From the NCBI GenBank assembly GCA_029856145.1, contig JAHQWK010000020.1, forward strand, positions 84,120 through 148,119: a stretch of 64,000 nucleotides of DNA, given 5' to 3'. The notes beneath the pieces are model-generated. The model was not told the DNA's origin. It ran no database searches and worked only from the letters and a program-made list of their open reading frames with translations. Shown in pieces: positions 53,706 through 61,957 of the stretch. The translations under genes were made by a program, and so were the position numbers. The DNA is from Promethearchaeia archaeon (GTDB lineage: Archaea; Asgardarchaeota; Lokiarchaeia; Sigyniarchaeales; SOKP01). Every line of letters begins with the position of its first letter. Within the stretch, counting starts at the first letter, position 1.

Positions 53706-54916
53706 ATTTTAAATCCTTTAGAGTTAAGCATTTCTATTGTGTTCCTTTCTAAATTAGGTAAACTTAAATCGGGAATTGCAATTATTGCTCGTCTGCCTTT
53801 TATTTTTTCACTTACAATTTTGGTTTCTAAAAGGTTTTCTCTCTTAAATTCTTGAAGATAGTTCCAAAGTTGAGAATTAGATCTCGGTTTCAGACCAATG
53901 TTTTCACATATCATATAATATCTTTTTAGAGCGTCATTGAAAGATATTTTAATATTATCATGATTATTTAAAGCTTTAATAATAGCAAGCAAGAATGATA
54001 ATTTTTGTGAATTCATATATTCTAAAACATCTAATGTTGAATAATGAAGTAGATCTTGGTTCCCCAATCTAACACATTCAGCATTAATGTATTTTAAATT
54101 CTTGCTTTCAGCGATTTTACATGATCTCCATATAACATTCAATCCGTGTCTTACATCACCTGAACTAGAAGTAATTTCAGATATCATTTTTATCATTTTA
54201 TCAGATAATACATTTTTTTTAAGACTATCATCTGCTCGATATTTTAAAATGTTAAAAATTTGACCGTCAGAATATTTTTTAAATTCTAATATATTTCTTT
54301 GTAGTGTACTCATTGTACTATTATCTAAATTATTTAAACATGAGAGATCTCTTACAATTCCAATAATTGATAACCTTTGATCACATTTCAGGTTGTCATC
54401 ATTAATTCGTGTTAATGAATAAATTAAATCTTCATGTTTATTTATCAAATAGCTTAATTCATCTAAAACAACTAATATATGTATATCATAAAGATGAAGA
54501 AATTCAATTAAGACATCTAATAAATCTTGTGAAGAATAGCCCCTTTTTGGAAATCGGGTGTCTAATGATTGAATTAACTTGATTAAGACCTTATAACTAG
54601 TTCTTTCTTTTCTACAATTAACATGAGCATATTTTATATTTATACTCCGTTTTCTTGAAACATTTTCTAATATCTTTCCAAATAATTTGACGGTAACAGT
54701 TTTTCCTATTCCTGTTTTTCCAGTTACTAATATTTTTCTTGAAATTGAATTTGGATTAGTAATTAATCCTAGAAAGAGTTGAGATAACAGTGAAAGCTCT
54801 TTATCTCTATGGGGTAATTCATTTGGAATATAATTTATATCTAGTTTACTTTCGTCCTTGAACAATGATTCTCTCTTTAATAATTCTTCAAAGTACTCCA
54901 TATGTATATAATTCAT
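53702..54916 (-). CDS. Orc1/Cdc6 replication initiator-like AAA+ ATPase
   Basis: 404 residues. NELPHRDKELSLLSQLF, Walker A GKTGIGKT at 66-73, Walker B VVLDELSYL near 150, sensor region IIGIVRDLSCLN, and the C-terminal winged helix (KRYYMICENIGLKPRS and following) match archaeal Orc1/Cdc6. It could bind an origin in the 260 bp upstream, which is AT-rich but shows no clear ORB repeat. The winged-helix gene downstream overlaps it. Archaeal chromosomes usually have several such genes; this may be a secondary copy. Confidence 0.85.
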   Translation of the reverse strand: MNYIHMEYFEELLKRESLFKDESKLDINYIPNELPHRDKELSLLSQLFLGLITNPNSISRKILVTGKTGIGKTVTVKLFGKILENVSRKRSINIKYAHVNCRKERTSYKVLIKLIQSLDTRFPKRGYSSQDLLDVLIEFLHLYDIHILVVLDELSYLINKHEDLIYSLTRINDDNLKCDQRLSIIGIVRDLSCLNNLDNSTMSTLQRNILEFKKYSDGQIFNILKYRADDSLKKNVLSDKMIKMISEITSSSGDVRHGLNVIWRSCKIAESKNLKYINAECVRLGNQDLLHYSTLDVLEYMNSQKLSFLLAIIKALNNHDNIKISFNDALKRYYMICENIGLKPRSNSQLWNYLQEFKRENLLETKIVSEKIKGRRAIIAIPDLSLPNLERNTIEMLNSKGFKI

Positions 54917-55175
54917 TTAATGGGATTTTATGATGATTTAAGAAAACATTCGTTTATAATAAAGTACAGAGTAATAATTTCTTATCACTAAGTTCTAAAT
55001 ATAATTCTAATAATAATATTCAATTCTTCTGAAAAAAAATAAAATTTGTTGAAATCTGATTTATATTTAAAACAATAATAGAGAATTTCTGATTTTTATT
55101 GGTTTTAAATAATTTATAATTTAATACCATGACTTATACATATTCCTTGAATCTTCAAAATGTTTGCATTTTAAT

Positions 55176-56399
55176 CTAATATCTAATAATCAATTCTGTA
55201 AGTAATTTTTCACTTTTACTCTTTTTATTAATAATTAAATATGATAAAAGTATTATTATAATAATCAGAACTGATGTAAAAGAGAAAATTTTTATTTGAA
55301 ATGAATTTATTATTTTCGAATAATAATCTTGATTTAAATTAAGATTTAAAGTTAAAGTCTTGTTATCTAAATAATATGTTTCATTTAAAAAAATATTGAT
55401 AATAAAATCTTGATTTCTTTGATTGTAGTTAAAAGAATCTTGAGAAATTGAAACTTCTAAAATCCCAAATTTATCTGTTTTATATTCATTGATAAAAGTT
55501 AATGTTTTGTTATCAAAAATCTTTATCAATAACGTATAATTTGCAAGTGGTTTTTCTGATTGATTAAGGTAATAATAGCAATATAATTTTATTTCTAAAT
55601 CTTCATTTTCTTCTAAGTTATTATTAAAACTTATAATATCTATAATTGGATCATTTTTATCTACATATATTTCATAAATGAATTTTGAATCATTATATAA
55701 ATTGTTATCTACTATTGAAAATATTAAGAAATTCTGCCCAAGCTTTAAATGTGTGAGTGATAACAGGCGAATGCTAATTACTCCCGACATATTTGTGGTG
55801 TAATTACATCGGTGTATTAATAAATCATTAAAAGATATCATAAATTGTATAGTCTGATTACCTAAATATTGGTTAATGTCAGAAACTTCATCATAAAATT
55901 TAGCTACTAGAGATAAATTTTCACCTAATTTTATCCGATCTTTATATCCAATTAACTCACATAAGATATTTCTTTTCATCACTCTAATTTCTATAGTTTC
56001 AATATAATTACACATAGTACTTGCAGTATCTATATGAAAAAAAAAGACGAAAAACTTTATATAAAGTATATAGGAAGAGTTTTTTATATCTAAATTAAAA
56101 TCTTCGATATTTACAGTCCAATTCTTTTCATAAGTTCCAATTTGATTATATTTTGAAGAATTCCAAATAAACTGATCGAATATATCCACTATATGAATTT
56201 GGATATAAGCAATTTCATTGTTATCATTATAATTCAACTCCCAAGATGCATTTATTTTGATAGAATCGTCAATATAATATTCAGATTGATTTGTATTTAA
56301 ACTAATTAAATTACAACTAAAAGCGTTCACAAAATTGATTACACTTAGAAGTTCTACTATTATTAAAATTGGAAGTATAATTACATATTTTTTTTTCAC
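55176..56399 (-). CDS. Membrane-anchored extracellular beta-domain protein
   Basis: 407 residues. An N-terminal signal segment (about 5-28, IILPILIIVELLSVINFVNAF) is followed by several Ig-like beta domains (for example STNQSEYYIDDSIKINASW-type starts and YTLLIKIFDNKTL), and the C-terminus has one membrane helix (about 368-390) and a short basic tail. Many N-x-S/T sequons indicate glycosylation outside the cell. No adhesin family is recognised. It probably decorates the cell surface. Confidence 0.65.
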   Translation of the reverse strand: MKKKYVIILPILIIVELLSVINFVNAFSCNLISLNTNQSEYYIDDSIKINASWELNYNDNNEIAYIQIHIVDIFDQFIWNSSKYNQIGTYEKNWTVNIEDFNLDIKNSSYILYIKFFVFFFHIDTASTMCNYIETIEIRVMKRNILCELIGYKDRIKLGENLSLVAKFYDEVSDINQYLGNQTIQFMISFNDLLIHRCNYTTNMSGVISIRLLSLTHLKLGQNFLIFSIVDNNLYNDSKFIYEIYVDKNDPIIDIISFNNNLEENEDLEIKLYCYYYLNQSEKPLANYTLLIKIFDNKTLTFINEYKTDKFGILEVSISQDSFNYNQRNQDFIINIFLNETYYLDNKTLTLNLNLNQDYYSKIINSFQIKIFSFTSVLIIIIILLSYLIINKKSKSEKLLTELIIRY

Positions 56400-56506
56400 A
56401 CCATATCTTTCTAGTTTAATCTATAAAAACTCAAATAATTCCAAAAAAATTTATTTTGCCAAATATTTAATTTCAAAATAAGAAAAGATTACTAGACGTA
56501 ATTGAG

Positions 56507-56701
56507 ATGGGTAAAGTAAGAACAGTTTTAATTAAAAAAGTGTCGAAAGAATTAATAAACAAATATCCAAATGTATTTACAACAGATTTTGAAATAAATA
56601 AAAGATTATTAGATAAATATCTTGAAATAGATTCAAAACATCTAAGAAACAGAATCTCAGGGTATATTGTAAATTTATTAAAAATTCGGGAAAAAGAATA
56701 A
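56507..56701 (+). CDS. rps17e: Small-subunit ribosomal protein S17e
   Basis: A 64-residue eS17. MGKVRTVLIKKVSKELINKY, FTTDFEINKRLL and SKHLRNRISGYIVNLL are typical of archaeal S17e, at normal length. It binds near the head of the small subunit. It stands alone, followed 90 bp later by a zinc-ribbon protein gene. Confidence 0.97.
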   Translation: MGKVRTVLIKKVSKELINKYPNVFTTDFEINKRLLDKYLEIDSKHLRNRISGYIVNLLKIREKE

Positions 56702-56790
56702 ATTATATAAAATAGATTTACTCTTTCTATAATTTATGTTGGAATAATTAATAAAAAATAGGGATCAAAATAAACGATAATATCAAAAAA

Positions 56791-57168
56791 ATGGCTGATC
56801 TTCTTAGATCTGGAAACACTATGTTAAATATGGCTTGTCCAGTTTGTAATAACCCAATTTTCCGAAACAAAGTTGGAAATACTTTTTGTCCAACATGCAA
56901 CAGAAATGTTCTAATCGTTAAAGATAGCACTTATAAAGAAAATGCAATTAAAAAAGGTGCGATTTATCATAAAGAACAAGAAAATGACCTCCATAACAGA
57001 AAAATTGAGTTGCTATTTTCATTACAAGAAGTACTATTTGAGAAAATCGAAATAATTACTGAAAAATTGAGAAATGAAACTCATTTACAAGTAATTGAAA
57101 CTTATACTATGATTTTATTAAATTGTCTTGAAATCCTTAATAAAATCCCGTTCAGGAGAGAAAAGTAA
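56791..57168 (+). CDS. Autoantigen p27/ZNRD2-like zinc protein
   Basis: 125 residues. ADLLRSGNTMLNMACPVCNNPIF and FCPTCNRNVLIV match the archaeal relatives of the Sjogren syndrome/scleroderma autoantigen 1 (p27, ZNRD2) family, whose zinc ribbon is CPxC...CPxC. The helical tail (residues 60-120) is variable. Function in archaea is unknown. It follows rps17e and may share its transcript. Confidence 0.82.
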   Translation: MADLLRSGNTMLNMACPVCNNPIFRNKVGNTFCPTCNRNVLIVKDSTYKENAIKKGAIYHKEQENDLHNRKIELLFSLQEVLFEKIEIITEKLRNETHLQVIETYTMILLNCLEILNKIPFRREK

Positions 57169-57251
57169 TTATAAAATGTTTCTGTAAACAGAAACACAGG
57201 TTAAATAATTCACCCTTAAAATCAACAATAATGATAATCCTAATAAAATGA

Positions 57252-57363
57252 TGCTTCTGCCGGGATTCGAACCCGGGTCCCGAGGGTGAGAGCCTCGTAT
57301 GCGTAATCCTAATCATAGTTTAATGAAAACTATAGTAGATTGACCGTACTACACTACAGAAGC
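57252..57363 (-). tRNA. tRNA-Glu (CTC) with a non-canonical intron
   Basis: On the minus strand: acceptor GCTTCTG pairs with CAGAAGC, the D-arm reads GTGTAGTACGGTCAATC, the anticodon arm CGAGG-CTCTCAC-CCTCG gives anticodon CTC (Glu), and the T-arm ACCCGGG-TTCGAAT-CCCGG is strong. Between the D-arm (ending at 57338) and the anticodon stem (beginning at 57297) there are 40 extra bases where one is expected. The extra piece includes a hairpin, ATAGTTT pairing with AAACTAT. This must be an intron near position 25-26, not the usual 37/38 site. Discriminator A. Confidence 0.92.
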
Positions 57364-57534
57364 AGAAAATGTGTATTTTATTTTATTCTATAACGCTAAT
57401 AATATTAAATTTATATAATTTAAAAAATTTAAGACAATCTAAATTCTTTTTTTATTTTGACGAATCATTACTAATAAATAAGTGTTAAGTAGGATGAATT
57501 AATCTGAATTTCAAAGAAATTTTTAGAAATTCAA

Positions 57535-58557
57535 TTAACTCATAAACATTGGCTTTAAGAGATTTACATAGTGGTCTCTTATAGAATATTCCGCAATTTT
57601 AGTGGCTTCAGAAATAATTTTCTGTGTAAGGATTGTTTTTTGATCATAATCTTTAGCTAATAACTTATCTGCTAGATATATTATCGCTCCAGTTAAAATA
57701 AAAGGATTTCTTCCACCTCTTTGCCATAAGGGTAATTCTTTTAAAATTTCACGACATTTCATTATTAATTTATTTTGAAAATCACTTTCAGACCATAATA
57801 CTTCTTTTTTCATTAATCTCTCTTTTAGAAATTGATGCTTTATTATTTCATCTATTAGTCTGATGAGGTAATCTTCGCTTTTATGAGGAGTCGTATCGTC
57901 ATTTAAATGACATTTATATCTTATCCCATCCCTCAAAATTAATCTAGGATTTACTCGGTGCCCAAAATTTTGAAAACCATTTGAAATTTCATTAATTGTA
58001 ATAGGGGCATTGTGATACTCTTTTCTAGCAGCAAAAAAAATACAAAATGCGATGAGTGAAATGTTATTAATTATCTTTTCTTCAGATTTGATTATTTTTT
58101 TGTAGTAATAAGCAGCATTATTTCGAATGTTTTTATTAAGATTAAGATATAAGGTAATTTTATTTAAAATATTAAAAACTCTATATTCTGTTTCATGATT
58201 TTTAATACGTAAAAATTGAGCATAATTTTTTTTTAATCTCCTAAATAATTTTTGGTCACCTGGAGGTAAAAGTTTTCCATTTTTATCTTTTAAATATTTG
58301 GATTTTTCATAATCAATAAATGAACCTAGGCCCCCTATGAAGTCTGTTCGTTCACCCAAGGCGACGTATTGTTTGTTTAAGCTATTATTGTTTTTTAAAT
58401 CATTAAATATAAAAGCAGATTCTCTAAAAAAATTATTAATTACTAATCCACATTCCTTACAGATTTTTTCAAAGCTATTTTCAATTATTTTTCCTCCACA
58501 TTCAGGACACTTATCATTTTCTTGTTTATAACTTTCAATCGAGCTAATTTCCATCAC
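57535..58557 (-). CDS. Divergent TFB paralogue
   Basis: A 340-residue TFB-like protein. Zinc-ribbon Cys at 17, 20, 33 and 36 (CPECGGK and CKECGLV), a B-reader/linker with FIGGLGSFIDYEKS, and cyclin-like repeats (NNAAYYYKKIIKSEE and the second with AIIYLADKLLAKDYD) are present. The linker and the repeats differ from the canonical TFB at 35023. It lies in a solitary position. Multiple TFBs let archaea switch between promoter classes; a specialised role is inferred. Confidence 0.85.
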   Translation of the reverse strand: MMEISSIESYKQENDKCPECGGKIIENSFEKICKECGLVINNFFRESAFIFNDLKNNNSLNKQYVALGERTDFIGGLGSFIDYEKSKYLKDKNGKLLPPGDQKLFRRLKKNYAQFLRIKNHETEYRVFNILNKITLYLNLNKNIRNNAAYYYKKIIKSEEKIINNISLIAFCIFFAARKEYHNAPITINEISNGFQNFGHRVNPRLILRDGIRYKCHLNDDTTPHKSEDYLIRLIDEIIKHQFLKERLMKKEVLWSESDFQNKLIMKCREILKELPLWQRGGRNPFILTGAIIYLADKLLAKDYDQKTILTQKIISEATKIAEYSIRDHYVNLLKPMFMS

Positions 58558-58792
58558 TTTTATGTTTCAACTTTAAATTTAAGATTTTTAGCTTACATTA
58601 TATTGATTTTGGAGAACAACAATACATCTAGCAGAACTGTACTTTCTATGAAATAAAATAATATTATTCAGAGAAAGAGAGAGAAGATTAAAAGTAAAAA
58701 AGTAGTAATTTAAAAGTTTCAATTTAGAGCTATATTAAACTAATATATAAATTTAGAATACTAAAATCAATACTTAAAAAACTTGAATTTTG

Positions 58793-59032
58793 ATGAGCCA
58801 GACATCTAATAACCTAGATAAAATAAAAAGAATCTCAACCAGTAATTGCGAAGTATTGGAAAATATTATAGAAACACTTAAGAAAAAAATAAGAGGGAGA
58901 AGAAGAATCATGTACTCAGATATTATAAATTTTATTATTAGAGAAGGATGTATTGGAGAAAAGTATAATAAATTAATTTTATGGTGCAATTATAAAATTA
59001 GACTTGGCAAAACTTATATAGAATTTAAATGA
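58793..59032 (+). CDS. Small basic protein, possible DNA-binding
   Basis: About 79 residues. The middle contains LKKKIRGRRRIMYSDIINFII, a basic cluster before a helix; with GCIGEKYNKLILWCNYKIRLG it may form a small helical DNA-binding domain. No family recognised. The start could be TTG at 58790 or ATG at 58793; the ATG is preferred. It is divergent from the second TFB. Confidence 0.5.
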   Translation: MSQTSNNLDKIKRISTSNCEVLENIIETLKKKIRGRRRIMYSDIINFIIREGCIGEKYNKLILWCNYKIRLGKTYIEFK

Positions 59033-59259
59033 AAAATTATATGTTTTTTAAAAAATTCAGAGCCTTATTTTTAAATAAGTAGTTTAGACAAAAAGTTAAA
59101 ATATCACAAAGGAATTATAAATACTAAATTATAATAATACCTATTAATATAATTTAATAAAAATTAATAGATTATTTCGTTATTTAAATTCTTCACGAAA
59201 TTATTCCAAAGGAACGATTTTTTTTACTTTAAAATTTAATAATTAAGGGAAGATTCTTA

Positions 59260-59946
59260 ATGGTACGGTTTACAGCAGATCATAAGGTATATATAAAAAT
59301 CTTATATTGGGGGATGGCGGGATCAGGAAAAACAACAATTGTAGATACACTTTATAGATTTACTAAAGAAAATGAAAAAGATATTGAACCTACTGGAAAT
59401 TTAACAAAAATCTCAATGGCATCCGGATCAACATTATATTTTGATCGAGGAATCTTTCAATCTACAAAACAAAAAAGTCGTGGGAAAGTTTTTTATCATG
59501 TATATACTGTCGCGGGTCAGAGAAGATTTTCACCTTTAAGAAAAAAGATATTCAAGGGGACTGATGGTGTTATATTTACAGTTGATTCTCAAACTCATTT
59601 TTTTGAAGATAATATAGAATCTTTAAAAGAACTGAAAAACGTCACAAGGGGTAAATTAATTAAGGAAATTCCTCTAATTATCATGATAAATAAACAAGAT
59701 CTCTCAGAAGTCATAGGAGAAGAAGATTTTAAACAAGTATTAAAAGATGAGAAACTTTGGTATGAGCCTGATCATGAATTATACATTTGGAATCCTATAA
59801 TTTATAAAACCTGTGCTTTATATGAGCAAAGAAGTAACGTTTATCGTAGTTTCTCTGAATGTGCAAGAAGAACAGGTTTGTACCAGATTTACGGTGATGG
59901 AGAAGCTCCAATCGGAGATAATTTTAAAGAATTTCGTGAACTTTAG
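59260..59946 (+). CDS. MglA-type small GTPase
   Basis: A 228-residue Ras-like GTPase. G1 is GMAGSGKTT at 18-26, the switch II region is YTVAGQRRF with T in place of the canonical Asp of DxxG, and G4 is NKQD at 144-147. The Thr-for-Asp change and the TVxGQ sequence are the signature of MglA-type GTPases and related Asgard GTPases. A C-terminal extension of about 40 residues (QIYGDGEAPIGDNF) has no prenylation Cys. No GEF or GAP gene is next to it; roadblock proteins are nearby (61958 and 15915). Confidence 0.9.
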   Translation: MVRFTADHKVYIKILYWGMAGSGKTTIVDTLYRFTKENEKDIEPTGNLTKISMASGSTLYFDRGIFQSTKQKSRGKVFYHVYTVAGQRRFSPLRKKIFKGTDGVIFTVDSQTHFFEDNIESLKELKNVTRGKLIKEIPLIIMINKQDLSEVIGEEDFKQVLKDEKLWYEPDHELYIWNPIIYKTCALYEQRSNVYRSFSECARRTGLYQIYGDGEAPIGDNFKEFREL

Positions 59947-60255
59947 ATTTTATAAAAGTAAATGTAAATAATACTTTAAAATTATGCACAATTTCCCGTT
60001 TTCTTAATTAAATAACAAAGTAAATAATTCATATGAAGAATATAAGGAGTTAAAGAGGGTTGTAAATATTCGATGAAAAAAACTAGACAAGGATGATCTA
60101 CAATAAGTAGGAATGATAAGTTATAGTTACTTTGAGGATTATAAAAACCTAAACTCCACCTAATAAATTTTCAGTAATTTAAATAAAATATAAAAAGCTT
60201 TCTTCATTTAGTTTAAGTAAATTATAACAAAAAATAATGTGAATTAAAAACGGGC
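59947..60255. other. AT-rich intergenic region
   Basis: About 310 bases between the GTPase and the small winged-helix gene. It contains ATAAGGAGT (about 60041) and several ATGA-like words, but no complete C/D box RNA, ORF or hairpin is seen. Confidence 0.3.
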
Positions 60256-60450
60256 TTGTATAACAATATAAAGGATAATTTACCAAAACAATTTTCAATT
60301 TTTCAACTAATGAGTATTTTAGGTATTGACGCCTCAGAAGTACGCAAAGTGAGAAATTTACTTAAACAGTTCTATTTACATGGATTTATAAAAAGAGTAT
60401 CAAAAAATATGTATCAAAAGGTTGAAAATGAAAATAAAAATAGGAATTAA
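60256..60450 (+). CDS. Small helix-turn-helix protein
   Basis: 64 residues from TTG. The sequence FSIFQLMSILGIDASEVRKVRNLLKQFYLHGFIKRVSKNMYQKV has the three-helix and short-wing pattern of a winged helix. The start is uncertain. It converges on the second GTPase gene, overlapping it by four bases. Function unknown; a local regulator is possible. Confidence 0.5.
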   Translation: MYNNIKDNLPKQFSIFQLMSILGIDASEVRKVRNLLKQFYLHGFIKRVSKNMYQKVENENKNRN

Positions 60451-61040
60451 TTATTAATACTAAGATTAATCTTTAATTGTGGAAAAAGAAATTTAATTAA
60501 TTCATTAAACGTATCTAATACGCCTTTTCCTTCTATTGCTATTGTTTTTTTAAATGAAATATGTTTAAACCGATTAAAATCTATATATGATAAAAAACTA
60601 TTATTTTCTAGATTATTTATGCTTAATAAATCACACTTATTCAATGAGATTACTATAGGAATTTTATAAAACTCGGATCCAAATATTGTTTTTAACTCAT
60701 TCCAAGATCTAATATTATGTTCCAAGTATTCAATTTGTGAATCAACAACAAAGATTAATCCATCTACTCCATTTAAAGTTGCTGGCCGCGTACTTGCATA
60801 AAAATCTTGACCTGTTGCTGAATAAATTAAAAGTTTCAAACTCCATTCAATTCCTTTAAATTGTAACACACCGAAATCAAAAAATAATGTACGGCCAACA
60901 GAACTGTCAATAGACTTGACTGAATGTTCTTTCTTAAAATAAGAAAAAAGAGATTTAATCGATGTAGTTTTCCCCGACATTGCAGGACCATAATACACTA
61001 CCTTAACTTGTAAAGTTTTATTCTCATAATTAAAAATCAT
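60447..61040 (-). CDS. MglA-type small GTPase in roadblock operon
   Basis: About 197 residues from ATG at 61040; a TTG at 61058 would add six residues and overlap the upstream gene by ten bases. G1 is GPAMSGKTT at 18-26, switch II reads YSATGQDFY, and G4 is NKCD at 134-137. The ATGQ sequence again replaces the DxxGQ of Ras, as in MglA. The C-terminus has no lipidation Cys. It is the third gene of an operon with a double-roadblock protein (61958-62959) and an unknown 298-residue protein (61049-61945), which makes an MglA/MglB-like GTPase switch likely. Confidence 0.88.
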   Translation of the reverse strand: MIFNYENKTLQVKVVYYGPAMSGKTTSIKSLFSYFKKEHSVKSIDSSVGRTLFFDFGVLQFKGIEWSLKLLIYSATGQDFYASTRPATLNGVDGLIFVVDSQIEYLEHNIRSWNELKTIFGSEFYKIPIVISLNKCDLLSINNLENNSFLSYIDFNRFKHISFKKTIAIEGKGVLDTFNELIKFLFPQLKINLSINN

Positions 61041-61048
61041 ATTATTTT

Positions 61049-61945
61049 CTAACCCCAAAGTGAGACTATTTTATCACCCATAATAGCTTTTTTTCCATCT
61101 TCAATTAAATCTGAATAATCATCTCCCCACTCTTTTTTAATAAATGAACATATTCTTTCTATTGGTGCTTCTTCATAATCGATTGTTTCTAAGAGGGTTT
61201 TACTACCAACTCGTGTCTGGATTCCGATATTATTTAACAAATTCAATCTAGATAAAATAAAAAATGCTCTTTTTGACCCTGAATAAAAATTTTGAATTTC
61301 TCTTTTAAAAATATTTTTTTTTAACTCATTTTTTTCTACTTCAAAATCTAATAGTGTTTTTAGCAAATCTTTATCAAGTCGATTTGTTGTTATTTTATCT
61401 GATAATACTCTTTTCATTTTTACTATTGATTTTTCAGTGTCTTGAGATATTTTTTTAAAGATATTTTGTTCAAGCGTTAAGTCAATTACTTTTGAATTAA
61501 CACCTTCAATCTCTATTGAAATTGCATTTGATGTAATTTTAATATAAAGTAAGTTGTTGGTATTTCTTTTTATTAGATTTTTAATAAAAACTAATTCTTC
61601 TTTTTTTTCGGGTATCTTTAATCCAATAAGCCATGAATAAAGATTATCAAATTGACTTAAAGCTCTAAACGAAACGTTGCATGGACATCTAACATGAGCA
61701 CGTTGATAATTGTAGTCTATATTTTCATTTGCTATAAGATTTTCATAATCTTCCCTTGAAACAAAATCAGTATAGAATACATATTCTTTTCGAAAATGAA
61801 CAAGTTCAGAAAGTTCAATCAAAAAGTCATCAATTTTATCTGAATCTTCACCTAAAACGATTATAGGAATTCTATTTAATAAGCAATACAAAATTACTGA
61901 ATTATTATTACGTTTTAGTTTATCTAAAAATTCAAAAAAATTCAT
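61049..61945 (-). CDS. Unknown protein between roadblock and GTPase genes
   Basis: 298 residues. The first 80 alternate strands and helices (VILYCLLNRIPIIVLGEDSDKI) as in a nucleotide-binding-like alpha-beta fold, and the segment ARCPCNV-like RAHVRCPCNVSFRAL contains two close Cys. The middle has KMKRVLSDKITTNRLDKDLL helices, and the last 60 residues (RAFFILSRLNLLNNIGIQTR) are reminiscent of a helical/winged domain. No family recognised. Its position, coupled to a GTPase and to roadblock domains, suggests a regulator or effector of that GTPase; this is inferred. Confidence 0.65.
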   Translation of the reverse strand: MNFFEFLDKLKRNNNSVILYCLLNRIPIIVLGEDSDKIDDFLIELSELVHFRKEYVFYTDFVSREDYENLIANENIDYNYQRAHVRCPCNVSFRALSQFDNLYSWLIGLKIPEKKEELVFIKNLIKRNTNNLLYIKITSNAISIEIEGVNSKVIDLTLEQNIFKKISQDTEKSIVKMKRVLSDKITTNRLDKDLLKTLLDFEVEKNELKKNIFKREIQNFYSGSKRAFFILSRLNLLNNIGIQTRVGSKTLLETIDYEEAPIERICSFIKKEWGDDYSDLIEDGKKAIMGDKIVSLWG

Positions 61946-61957
61946 GATCTCACCTTC

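Noticed and set aside
54917..55175. Origin recognition boxes upstream of orc1/cdc6
   Set aside because: No GC-rich inverted or repeated motif resembling ORB or mini-ORB was found.
60041..60150. Possible C/D box RNA with CGATGAA and GGATGAT
   Set aside because: No D box and no closing stem.
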